6,215 bases of DNA from an uncultured Porphyromonadaceae bacterium (GTDB lineage: Bacteria; Bacteroidota; Bacteroidia; Bacteroidales; Muribaculaceae): the NCBI GenBank assembly GCA_900548875.1, contig URMA01000127.1, positions 1 to 6,215 of the forward strand, given 5' to 3'. The notes under the pieces are model-generated. The model saw nothing but the letters and a program-made list of their open reading frames with translations, ran no database searches and was not told the DNA's origin. Numbering within the stretch: the first letter of the stretch is position 1; each line of letters starts with the position of its first letter. This document shows positions 1-5,344 of the stretch, in pieces. A program made the translations under genes and the position numbers.

Positions 1-71
1 GAGCGTCGATTGAAATCATAAAAAATAATGTGCAGTTGGAAAATTCAGGAACATCCGTTCCATTTCGTTTG

Positions 72-103
72 CAAAGATAGTGCAAGGCGAGTGCAGTGGC
101 AAA
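72..103 (-). promoter_or_regulatory. Bacteroides-type promoter reading leftward
   Basis: On the minus strand the sequence reads TTTG (complement of 100-103), a 20-nt spacer, then TATCTTTG (complement of 72-79). This is a full match to the Bacteroides primary sigma factor consensus TTTG-N19..21-TAnnTTTG. Transcription would start near position 65 and run off the left edge. A minus-strand ATG at 17-19, after an A/T-rich stretch and with an open frame to the edge (MISIDA), could be the start of the gene it serves, but six codons are too few to call a gene. The -33 box lies in the left arm of a perfect 11-bp inverted repeat (93-103/123-133). Confidence 0.7.
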
Positions 104-153
104 CGAAAACGGAGTTTTCAGATTTGCCACTGCCGATATATTATCCAAAGATA
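72..153 (-). repeat. Intergenic repeat element, copy A, with central hairpin
   Basis: This 82-bp element begins and ends with the same box, CAAAGATA (72-79 and 146-153), which on the minus strand is a -7 promoter box. Between them is a stem-loop: outer arms 93-103 and 123-133 (perfect 11 bp, GCAGTGGCAAA and its complement) and inner arms GAAAAC 105-110 and GTTTTC 114-119 around a 3-nt loop. The same plan recurs at 438-518 and 5186-5277. I know similar sequences from Bacteroides intergenic regions but cannot give a formal family name. Confidence 0.6.
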
Positions 154-169
154 ACAGAAGGTCAATATT

Positions 170-192
170 AGACAGAAGAACAGAAAGACATA
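170..192 (+). repeat. 23-bp repeat, exact inverted copy at 3252-3274
   Basis: The motif beginning AGACAGAAGAACAG is identical over 23 bp to the reverse complement of 3252-3274. Looser direct copies start at 3171 and 3292. The copies therefore lie on both sides of the four-gene segment that starts with the C10 protease. Confidence 0.7.
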
Positions 193-218
193 GTTTTGAG
201 GACGCTATCGTGGGGCGT

Positions 219-370
219 CCTCCTCTTAGAAAGAGGAGGTGGGCGAAGCCCGGAGGAGTATGAACGCCAACAGGGGGGTAGCGTTTGTAAATCCTTAGAT
301 AATGTTCATACCCCCTGTCTGTGTTCATACCCCTCAGTCGCAAGCGACAGCTCCCCTATCTTAGGTGAGC
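219..370. repeat. Cluster of hairpins, probable REP-like or MITE-like non-coding element
   Basis: Several inverted repeats sit in tandem. CCTCCTCTT (219-227) pairs with AAGAGGAGG (231-239). GGGC (241-244) pairs with GCCC (248-251). A long nested stem pairs 253-265 with 323-335 (one mismatch, including TATGAAC/GTTCATA), then after symmetrical 4-nt internal loops pairs ACAGGGGG (270-277) with CCCCCTGT (311-318). GTCG (337-340) pairs with CGAC (345-348). GCTCCCCTA (350-358) pairs with TAGGTGAGC (362-370), one mismatch. A 63-codon open frame across it (196-387) has a low-complexity product explained by the palindromes, so I read this as structured non-coding DNA or RNA. It may be a degenerate mobile-element remnant. 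Confidence 0.6.
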
Positions 371-437
371 ACAGACTAACGCGGTGATTATCTTATATTT
401 GTATTCAATACAGAAAAACAAAATTTTCATACTTATC

Positions 438-518
438 CAAATATAGCGAAAGGTGAAGGCAGAAAACCAAACTTGTTTGAGTTTTATGCTAAGCCGCCTC
501 CTATATTCTATAAATATA
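438..518 (-). repeat. Intergenic repeat element, copy B (diverged)
   Basis: This 81-bp stretch follows the plan of 72-153. It opens with CAAATATAGCGAAAGG (compare CAAAGATAGTGCAAGG) and ends with TAAATATA (511-518), where copy A ends with CAAAGATA. The central hairpin is AAAACCAAAC (463-472), loop TT, then GTTTG-A-GTTTT (475-485), with one bulged base. On the minus strand its left box reads TATATTTG, a -7 match, with a TTTG 22 nt upstream. It faces leftward but no leftward gene follows it here. Confidence 0.5.
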
Positions 519-680
519 ATGAAAGTCGAGCGGTAAAAAATATAGAAACAGGCTTGCTGTTTCCGTGGAAATTGCGAATTTTTCTATTTTCAAACATATT
601 TATGCAGTTTTTGTTGCTTTTTTGCAAAATGTTTCTTAATTTTACGGAAACCTAATATTAATCATTAAAATTTAACAACT
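519..680 (+). promoter_or_regulatory. A+T-rich leader of the C10 protease gene with weak promoter candidate
   Basis: No gene is supported here. The region is strongly A+T-rich, as is usual just before Bacteroides starts. The best promoter candidate is TTG at 614-616, 20 nt, then TAATTTTA at 637-644, which matches TAnnTTTG except for the last base. Transcription would begin near 650, leaving a leader of about 30 nt before the ATG at 681. The -33 box is only partial, so this is a suggestion. Confidence 0.3.
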
Positions 681-2087
681 ATGAAATTGAGAACATTATT
701 TAGTATGGGTGTTGTTGGGTTACTATTTCTTGCTGCCTGCAATGAGGATTATCCCGAATTGGAAGTGTCACAGTCCAATGAAGACAAGGTTGAATCTGTT
801 GTTCCTGCAATGAGTGAAGACCGTTCAGTGGTTACAAAAACAAATGTTGACAACATTATTGCCAAGATGAGAGGAAATGCCAAAACAAGAGCTGCGTATT
901 CACAGGATTACACAATCCAAGCCTTAAATGGTAAATCAGGGAAACCGTATGCCTACGTTGTCAATTTTAAAAACAATGGCGGCTACGTGCTAATAAGTGC
1001 ATCAAAACGTTACTATCCTATTTTAGCTTATTCTGAAACGGGGAATTTCAATATTGAACACAATATTGGAGCATTAAAGGAATGGGAAAATACGATAAAT
1101 TCGGAAATTGAGAAAAGCGAAACGCTTCCTATGGATTCTGTCAGAAAATATATGATGCAGTGGGGTGAGTACGAGCCAAAAACCGTCCCTACAACTTATA
1201 GACAATCGAGGTCGGGTAGCCTTCCTCATGATGAATTTCTGGAATTACAAGCAGTCGTCATGGATTCTGTGATGGCATGGTGGACCAAAGGTTATGAGGT
1301 GTACGGCATAACCGATTGTCCGTATTTAGACGAAACACAAAAGGAACAATTAAAGGAGGTAATTATTGGAGGAATGTATCCTCTATATATGGACTATTGG
1401 AATGAATTTACCAGAATTGTTAAGAAGGAAAAGGTTATTAGATCTAATGTCGATAATTTTGTATACTCGACTTGGGACCAAAATGATGGATATAATCAGT
1501 TTTTCCCCATCTTGAGCAATGGAAAGAGAGCTTTTGCAGGTTGTGGTCCAGTTGCGGCAGGACAAATTATGTATTATTTCAGGCATCCAAATACTTATAA
1601 TTGGGATGCAATGGAACTGCATATTCCTACTACCGAAACTGCGCGTTTATTGTATGATATAGCAGAGATGGCTGATGCAAATTATAAACTGGACGGAACG
1701 GGTACAACTATAAAAAAAATAAAATCAACATTTGAAAAATTAGGTTATTCTCTTCAATTGGAGAATGATGATTTTATTAATCCAATTATGACGAGTTGTG
1801 ACCAGCGTAAACCTGTGTTTACGATAGGGTTTTCCAACGCTGGCAAAGGACATGCTTGGGTCATTTCAGGCTATCATTTGGAAGATGTGGAAACGTATTT
1901 TGAGGTTTGGACGTTCATGCGTTCAAACTCTTTCGCTGTGTTTGATAGAATGTACCCCGAAAGGGTTGCCTACTATAATTTTTACATGAATATGGGGTGG
2001 GGTGGTTTAGATAATGGTTATTATTATATGCCTCCAACATATATTAATGACCGGGAATATCTATGCAATATAACACCGAATAGATAG
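681..2087 (+). CDS. C10 family (streptopain-like) cysteine protease, lipoprotein precursor
   Basis: A 468-residue secreted protease precursor. Residues 1-20 form a lipoprotein signal peptide with lipobox LAAC (Cys20); the acidic NEDYPELE that follows is typical of surface-exported Bacteroidetes lipoproteins. Residues about 75-125 (KPYAYVVNFKNNGGYVLIS, then PILAYSETGNF) match the Spi-type inhibitory propeptide of C10 zymogens. A helical linker follows, then the papain-like domain from about 260: W265 and Q267 (oxyanion-hole Gln), nucleophile Cys288 in AGCGPVAAGQIMYY, His391 in GKGHAWVISGYH, and NMGWGGLDNGYYY at 437-449. The family includes SpeB and interpain A and cleaves host or bacterial proteins outside the cell. 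All catalytic residues are present, so it should be active after propeptide removal. The Cys-His distance (103 residues) is shorter than in SpeB (148). Lower G+C than the right-hand genes suggests transfer. ATG 681 follows an A-rich stretch and gives a complete signal peptide. Confidence 0.92.
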   Translation: MKLRTLFSMGVVGLLFLAACNEDYPELEVSQSNEDKVESVVPAMSEDRSVVTKTNVDNIIAKMRGNAKTRAAYSQDYTIQALNGKSGKPYAYVVNFKNNGGYVLISASKRYYPILAYSETGNFNIEHNIGALKEWENTINSEIEKSETLPMDSVRKYMMQWGEYEPKTVPTTYRQSRSGSLPHDEFLELQAVVMDSVMAWWTKGYEVYGITDCPYLDETQKEQLKEVIIGGMYPLYMDYWNEFTRIVKKEKVIRSNVDNFVYSTWDQNDGYNQFFPILSNGKRAFAGCGPVAAGQIMYYFRHPNTYNWDAMELHIPTTETARLLYDIAEMADANYKLDGTGTTIKKIKSTFEKLGYSLQLENDDFINPIMTSCDQRKPVFTIGFSNAGKGHAWVISGYHLEDVETYFEVWTFMRSNSFAVFDRMYPERVAYYNFYMNMGWGGLDNGYYYMPPTYINDREYLCNITPNR

Positions 2088-2143
2088 GCAAATTGTTAAC
2101 TTGATGTGTATTAATTAGGTATTTATCTAAAAACTAATAAAAT

Positions 2144-2587
2144 ATGAAAACAACATTTTTGCGGCTGATAGTGCCGGTTTTGCTGCTTGTTTGCTTTACC
2201 GGTTGTGATGAAGAAGAAGTTGTAAATTCTGTATTGGAGTGGGAACCCTGCGCTGGTGTTCAATTCAGTGTAGGATTGGGATCTATCGATGTACCGGCAG
2301 AAGGTGCATCGTATGCGCTGGTCTGCACCAATGCGGATGTGAATTGGGGTGGCATTGTGCTTATGAATGTAGTGGTTGACGGACAAAATCTTACGCTTGA
2401 CGAAGAGCGGCATATTGCTGAAGGCGAATGGGGAAGAATCGTGTGCAAGGACAAGTATCTGAACATGGATATAGCCCCCAACACTACAGGTAAAGAGCGA
2501 GTGATAGAAGTTGACCCGACACAAGTCGGTTATTTATACACGTTTGAGCTTACGCAACAACCGTTGACTGTTAAACAAAATCCATAA
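2144..2587 (+). CDS. Small BACON-like lipoprotein, candidate inhibitor or partner of the C10 protease
   Basis: A 147-residue lipoprotein. Residues 1-21 are a signal peptide ending CFTGC (Cys21), followed directly by DEEE, an acidic pattern associated with export to the outer surface in Bacteroidetes. Residues about 46-140 have a BACON-like beta-sandwich pattern: GSIDVPAEGASYALV at the first strands, W68 after a short turn, LNMDIAPNTTGKER at 106-119, and a final strand FELTQQP ending in the usual Gln-containing edge. BACON domains usually bind carbohydrate, mucin or protein. It starts 56 nt after the protease stop with no promoter or terminator visible between, so the two are probably co-transcribed. 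Bacteroides C10 protease genes are known to lie beside small staphostatin-like inhibitor genes, so an inhibitor role is a reasonable inference but is not shown by any motif I can recognise. Confidence 0.8.
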   Translation: MKTTFLRLIVPVLLLVCFTGCDEEEVVNSVLEWEPCAGVQFSVGLGSIDVPAEGASYALVCTNADVNWGGIVLMNVVVDGQNLTLDEERHIAEGEWGRIVCKDKYLNMDIAPNTTGKERVIEVDPTQVGYLYTFELTQQPLTVKQNP

Positions 2588-2634
2588 AATGATTGTTTCT
2601 TATATCAGACAAGGAAAAATATCCCTGTAACGAT

Positions 2635-2841
2635 ATGACACCTCCGGCAATTGAACAGTCAACTCGGGAACAGCGGCGGACATTTGTGGCCGACGCGTGG
2701 AAGTGTCTGAACGATTGCGAATCGTGTGGCAAGTGCCGCATTTTGCGAGGCAGAGTGGCCGAAGTGCTGTATGCCGACTATATCGAGGGTAAGCGGTCGT
2801 ATATGGATATTACGTTCGACATTAGAAACAATCATTATTAA
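2635..2841 (+). CDS. 68-residue cysteine-cluster protein of unknown function
   Basis: I do not recognise a named family. The protein is soluble, with no signal peptide. An N-terminal helix (about 8-25, REQRRTFVADAWKCL) leads into Cys24, Cys28, Cys31 and Cys34, spaced CX3CX2CX2C (WKCLNDCESCGKC). Such spacing suits a metal or Fe-S site; CX3CX2C resembles the radical-SAM cluster motif, but the protein is far too short for that fold. The tail (ADYIEGKRSYMDITFDIRNN) looks mixed alpha/beta. I chose ATG 2635; a TTG 14 codons upstream (2593) is possible but the added residues look non-native. Its stop lies 11 nt before the winged-helix gene, so they are almost surely co-transcribed and may act together. 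I believe similar short proteins occur elsewhere in Bacteroides. Confidence 0.72.
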   Translation: MTPPAIEQSTREQRRTFVADAWKCLNDCESCGKCRILRGRVAEVLYADYIEGKRSYMDITFDIRNNHY

Positions 2842-2852
2842 AAATAAAAACT

Positions 2853-3032
2853 ATGGACGCAAAAGAAAAAGTATTGGCTACAATGAAAGAAGTCGGAGAA
2901 CCCTTGAACGCGGGCAAGATTGCAGAACTCAGCGGACTTGACCGCAAGGAAGTGGACAAGGCCATGAAGCAGTTGAAGGAAGAAGGAGCTATCGTTTCTC
3001 CAGTTCGCTGCAAATGGGCTCCTGCCGAATAA
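2853..3032 (+). CDS. 59-residue winged helix-turn-helix protein
   Basis: This small gene is a bare winged-helix domain. Helix 1 is about residues 3-14 (KEKVLATMKEV), helix 2 about 19-27 (NAGKIAELSG), the recognition helix about 30-44 (DRKEVDKAMKQLKEEG), and the wing is AIVSPVRCKWAP at 46-57. This layout is typical of MarR/ArsR-like DNA-binding domains, so a role as a regulator or nucleoid-associated factor is likely; no ligand domain is present. The start is ATG 2853, preceded by an A-rich stretch (AAAAATAAAAACT). It lies 11 nt after the cysteine-cluster gene and is followed 21 nt later by a strong terminator, so it is the last gene of its unit. A single Cys (Cys53) lies in the wing. Target genes cannot be read from the sequence. 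Confidence 0.8.
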   Translation: MDAKEKVLATMKEVGEPLNAGKIAELSGLDRKEVDKAMKQLKEEGAIVSPVRCKWAPAE

Positions 3033-3053
3033 TTGGTACAGCCAGAAAAAACG

Positions 3054-3099
3054 AAAACGGACGGAAATCCCGAAGCAAAGGGCTTGCCGTCCGTTTTTT
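3054..3099 (+). terminator. Intrinsic terminator after the winged-helix gene
   Basis: AAAACGGACGG (3054-3064) pairs perfectly over 11 bp with CCGTCCGTTTT (3087-3097), and the stem runs into a six-T tract (3094-3099). The 22-nt loop can form a smaller hairpin (AAGC 3073-3076 with GCTT 3082-3085). It ends the rightward unit that finishes at 3032. Confidence 0.88.
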
Positions 3100-3170
3100 A
3101 TATTTGCAGGTTTGCAGAGTCGCCTTAACCCCTAACCCCTATGTTGGTGTTCATGACAGAATTTGTTTTT

Positions 3171-3350
3171 GACAGAAGAACACAAGGACATAAATTCCTC
3201 TATTTGTCACAAAAAATCGGTTTACAACTCTAACCTATAACCCATAAACTTTATGTCTTTCTGTTCTTCTGTCTGAGAAATTTATTTTTTTGACAAAAGA
3301 ACAGAAGAACATAAATTCCTTTGTTTGTCACAAGAAACTGCGGACAACTC
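3171..3350. repeat. Direct and inverted repeats in the gene-free gap
   Basis: Two direct copies, 3171-3230 and 3292-3350, share most bases: both read GACA-AAGAACA, then ACATAAATTCCT, TTTGTCACAA and ACAACTC. Between them, 3251-3273 is an inverted copy of the first part and pairs with 3292-3314 at 20 of 23 positions across an 18-nt T-rich loop. The inverted part is exact over 23 bp to 170-192. No gene is supported between 3101 and 3439. The large stem-loop lies about 125 bp beyond the end of the leftward NYN gene and might also stop transcription, though it has no G+C-rich stem. Confidence 0.65.
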
Positions 3351-3439
3351 AAACTCCTGAGTCATAACCCAGAGTATACTTTGTCTTATGCCCGGTAATA
3401 GGCAAGCTCTAATGTTAGAATTGTACTGATTGAAGAAGA

Positions 3440-4051
3440 TCAGCGGCAGATTTTGAACATCAGCGACTTGTCGAGGTTGATGAGCTGGCTGAGCTCGATG
3501 TGCGTGCAGGCTTCGTCGCGGAGTGTTTTTGACGATGACGACTGGTCGGATATTTTCCAGGTGAGCAGCACGACATGGATTTTCAGTGATTTCAGCTTTT
3601 TGATAAGCATTTCGTGGTCGGCATCGCCCGTTATCAGCACTACGAAGTCGAACTTCCGCAACAACGCCAGTTCATAGGCTTCGAGGGCAAACCACACGTC
3701 CACGCCTTTTTCGATAACCGTCGTCTTGCCGTCCTTTTCCACCTCGCGCAGGTGCTTGTAGTGGAAAATAACATCGTTTTCGATGAGCGAATCCTCAAAC
3801 TTGCGTTCCGAAAAGAGCAGATGCTTGTCCGAAGCGTCGCCCACACGATAGCGACCGCGGAAATAGTGGCTTTCCGTGATATAGCAGTCTTCCTTTCTCA
3901 ATCCGTTTTTGTCGGCGAGGTATCCGCTAATGAAGTCGAACAGCGAGCTGAGGTGAATGTTGAGGTTCAGGGTTTCATGGAGTGCCTCGTTTATTTTTGC
4001 GTAGTATCCCCCGTCAATAAATACGCCAATGGATTTTTCCTGTTGTGTCAT
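3440..4051 (-). CDS. NYN (LabA/DUF88-like, PIN-fold) putative RNase
   Basis: A 203-residue soluble protein with the NYN domain signature, a PIN-like nuclease fold. Residues 7-16 are the first strand with its acidic residue (SIGVFIDGGYY, Asp13). Residues 114-130 carry EKGVDVWFALEAYELAL with Asp118, and 136-150 carry FVVLITGDADHEML with Asp143 and Asp145. These acidic residues form the metal-binding site expected for NYN nucleases, so the protein is likely active on RNA, but the substrate is unknown. The C-terminal tail (about 165-203) is short, with no recognisable OST-HTH domain. Its start lies 26 nt after the nadK stop on the same strand with no promoter between, so it should be transcribed with nadK. 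The start ATG at 4049-4051 sits directly before the first conserved strand. Confidence 0.85.
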   Translation of the reverse strand: MTQQEKSIGVFIDGGYYAKINEALHETLNLNIHLSSLFDFISGYLADKNGLRKEDCYITESHYFRGRYRVGDASDKHLLFSERKFEDSLIENDVIFHYKHLREVEKDGKTTVIEKGVDVWFALEAYELALLRKFDFVVLITGDADHEMLIKKLKSLKIHVVLLTWKISDQSSSSKTLRDEACTHIELSQLINLDKSLMFKICR

Positions 4052-4077
4052 AGTATTCTAAGTTTATGTGTGTTTCC

Positions 4078-4947
4078 TTATCGTGCATCGGCTCCCCACA
4101 TCAGTTTGGAGCGGAGAGTTTTGGCAAAATCGTGGCCCGTGCGCTGCATCACCTTTATCTCATGAGGCGCCTTTTTCAGCAGCAGCGTTGTTCCGATGGG
4201 GAACGAAACCGACTGGCCGTCGATGCTGACGCGGAACGACTGTGTGCGGCTTGAGCGTGTCGTGACCGTGATCTGCGAATTGTCGGGCAGGACGAGCGGG
4301 CGCATGGTCAGCGAGTGGGCGGCAATGGGCGAGATTACCCAATTGTTGCAGTTGGGCTGTAGTATCGGCCCGCCGACGGAAAGATTGTAGGCGGTGCTAC
4401 CGGTCGGTGTCGAAATGACAAGGCCGTCGCCGAGATAGGATGTCAGTTCAATGCCGTTGACCTTTGTGTCGAGGCAGAGCATGGATGCCGAGTCGTTTTT
4501 CAGAATGGCCACTTCGTTGAGGGCTAACCGGTTGGGCAATACGTTCGGAGAGTCGGTCGTCACTTCGATGAGCGAGCGCGACTCAATCTGATAGTTTCCG
4601 CTGCGGATGTCCTTGATGGCCTGTTCCGCATCGTTCATCGAAACGTCGGCAAGATAGCCCAGGTGTCCCGTGTTGATTCCCATGATGGGAATGCTCTTGT
4701 TGCCAATCCATGCGGCCGTTCTCAAAAACGTGCCGTCGCCGCCTATGCTGAGAGCCACATCCGCTGCAAACTCGTTGGTTTTCAGCATGGATACTGTCTC
4801 AGGCAACTGTATGTTGCGGGCGAGGTATTCGTAAAAATTCTGCTCGATATAGGCCCTCATGCCGTATTGCGTAAGCGTCGCAAACATCTTGTCGAGAGCT
4901 TCGATATGCTTGTCCTGATGAAGATTTCCGTAGATGGCTATTTTCAT
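4078..4947 (-). CDS. nadK: NAD kinase
   Basis: A 289-residue cytoplasmic enzyme that phosphorylates NAD to NADP using ATP or polyphosphate. It is the committed step for making NADP(H). Diagnostic motifs are all present: GGDGT at 69-73 with catalytic Asp71, GINTGHLGYL at 90-99, the NE motif at 144-145 (LALNEVAI), and the long glycine-rich GDGLVISTPTGSTAYNLS at 173-190 followed by GGPI. Length is normal for bacterial NadK. The start is ATG 4945-4947, giving MKIAIYGN, a standard first strand. The gene is divergent from pdxJ across about 400 bp, and the NYN gene follows 26 nt downstream. The likely promoter is the minus-strand TATCTTTG box at 5186-5193. No truncation or missing residue is seen. 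Confidence 0.97.
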   Translation of the reverse strand: MKIAIYGNLHQDKHIEALDKMFATLTQYGMRAYIEQNFYEYLARNIQLPETVSMLKTNEFAADVALSIGGDGTFLRTAAWIGNKSIPIMGINTGHLGYLADVSMNDAEQAIKDIRSGNYQIESRSLIEVTTDSPNVLPNRLALNEVAILKNDSASMLCLDTKVNGIELTSYLGDGLVISTPTGSTAYNLSVGGPILQPNCNNWVISPIAAHSLTMRPLVLPDNSQITVTTRSSRTQSFRVSIDGQSVSFPIGTTLLLKKAPHEIKVMQRTGHDFAKTLRSKLMWGADAR

Positions 4948-5109
4948 GTCTGTCTCATTTTGTAAATAAGCTGTCGAGCGCGGATGGCTAACTTTCTAAT
5001 TGCCACTAAACCCACAACTTACAGTGATTTTTGTTTCGGAGTTTCCCGTTGGAGGCTACTTTTCGATATATTTCCTGCGAAATTGCGAATATCTGTTGCA
5101 ATTTTGTAT

Positions 5110-5117
5110 TACCTTTG
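5110..5117 (+). promoter_or_regulatory. Possible -7 box for pdxJ
   Basis: TACCTTTG matches the Bacteroides -7 consensus TAnnTTTG and is the only such rightward match I found in the nadK-pdxJ intergenic region. No -33 box sits at 19-21 nt; the nearest is ATTG at 5082-5085, 24 nt away. If real it gives pdxJ a leader of about 220 nt that would run through the repeat element at 5186-5277. Confidence 0.35.
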
Positions 5118-5185
5118 CAATCGGTATGCCTGCTTGGAGGCTTGCACGAAAAAGTGTCTGTCGCGTGGAATCTTCTCCTATGTGA

Positions 5186-5217
5186 CAAAGATACGAAAAG
5201 GAGAGCGGAGAATGAAA
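5186..5217 (-). promoter_or_regulatory. Probable leftward promoter for nadK
   Basis: On the minus strand TTTC (complement of 5214-5217), a 20-nt spacer and TATCTTTG (complement of 5186-5193) fit the Bacteroides consensus with one mismatch in the -33 box. Transcription would start near 5179, leaving a leader of about 230 nt before the nadK ATG. Confidence 0.5.
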
Positions 5218-5277
5218 TAATGAAACTTGTTTCAATTATTTTTTATCCCGAACCGCATCGTATCTTATCCAAAGATA
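5186..5277 (-). repeat. Intergenic repeat element, copy C, in the nadK-pdxJ divergent region
   Basis: This 92-bp stretch follows the plan of copies A and B. It is bounded by CAAAGATACGA at 5186-5196 and again at 5270-5280, and contains a central hairpin: AAATAATGAAAC (5215-5226), loop TT, then GTTTCA-(A)-TTATTT (5229-5241) with one bulge. Its right end, TATCTTATCCAAAGATA, resembles TATATTATCCAAAGATA in copy A. In addition TCGTATCTT (5258-5266) and AAGATACGA (5272-5280) form a perfect 9-bp inverted repeat around 5 nt. No gene is supported between 4948 and 5344. Confidence 0.5.
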
Positions 5278-5344
5278 CGAATTTTAGAAGAAACGGAGCG
5301 GTTAAGCAGGAAGAATCGAGAATAAGTCTATTTATTTGGTTGAG

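Noticed and set aside
196..387. 63-codon rightward open frame in the left region
   Set aside because: It coincides with the hairpin cluster, its product is rich in Gly/Arg/Ser from palindromic DNA, and it shows no domain or credible start context.
473..655. 60-codon rightward open frame before the protease gene
   Set aside because: It starts at a TTG inside repeat copy B and its Phe/Leu-rich product follows from A+T-rich DNA. It is not a convincing membrane peptide gene.
3127..3140. AACCCCT twice in tandem, resembling a telomere-type or short tandem repeat
   Set aside because: Only two units are present and nothing else supports a functional array.
3171..3350. Possible CRISPR array because of the direct repeats
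   Set aside because: There are only two direct copies of about 60 bp, with an inverted copy between them, irregular spacing and no cas genes.
3614..4165. 183-codon rightward open frame opposite the NYN gene
   Set aside because: It is the antisense of a clear NYN domain gene and extends into the end of nadK. The leftward frames carry the conserved motifs.
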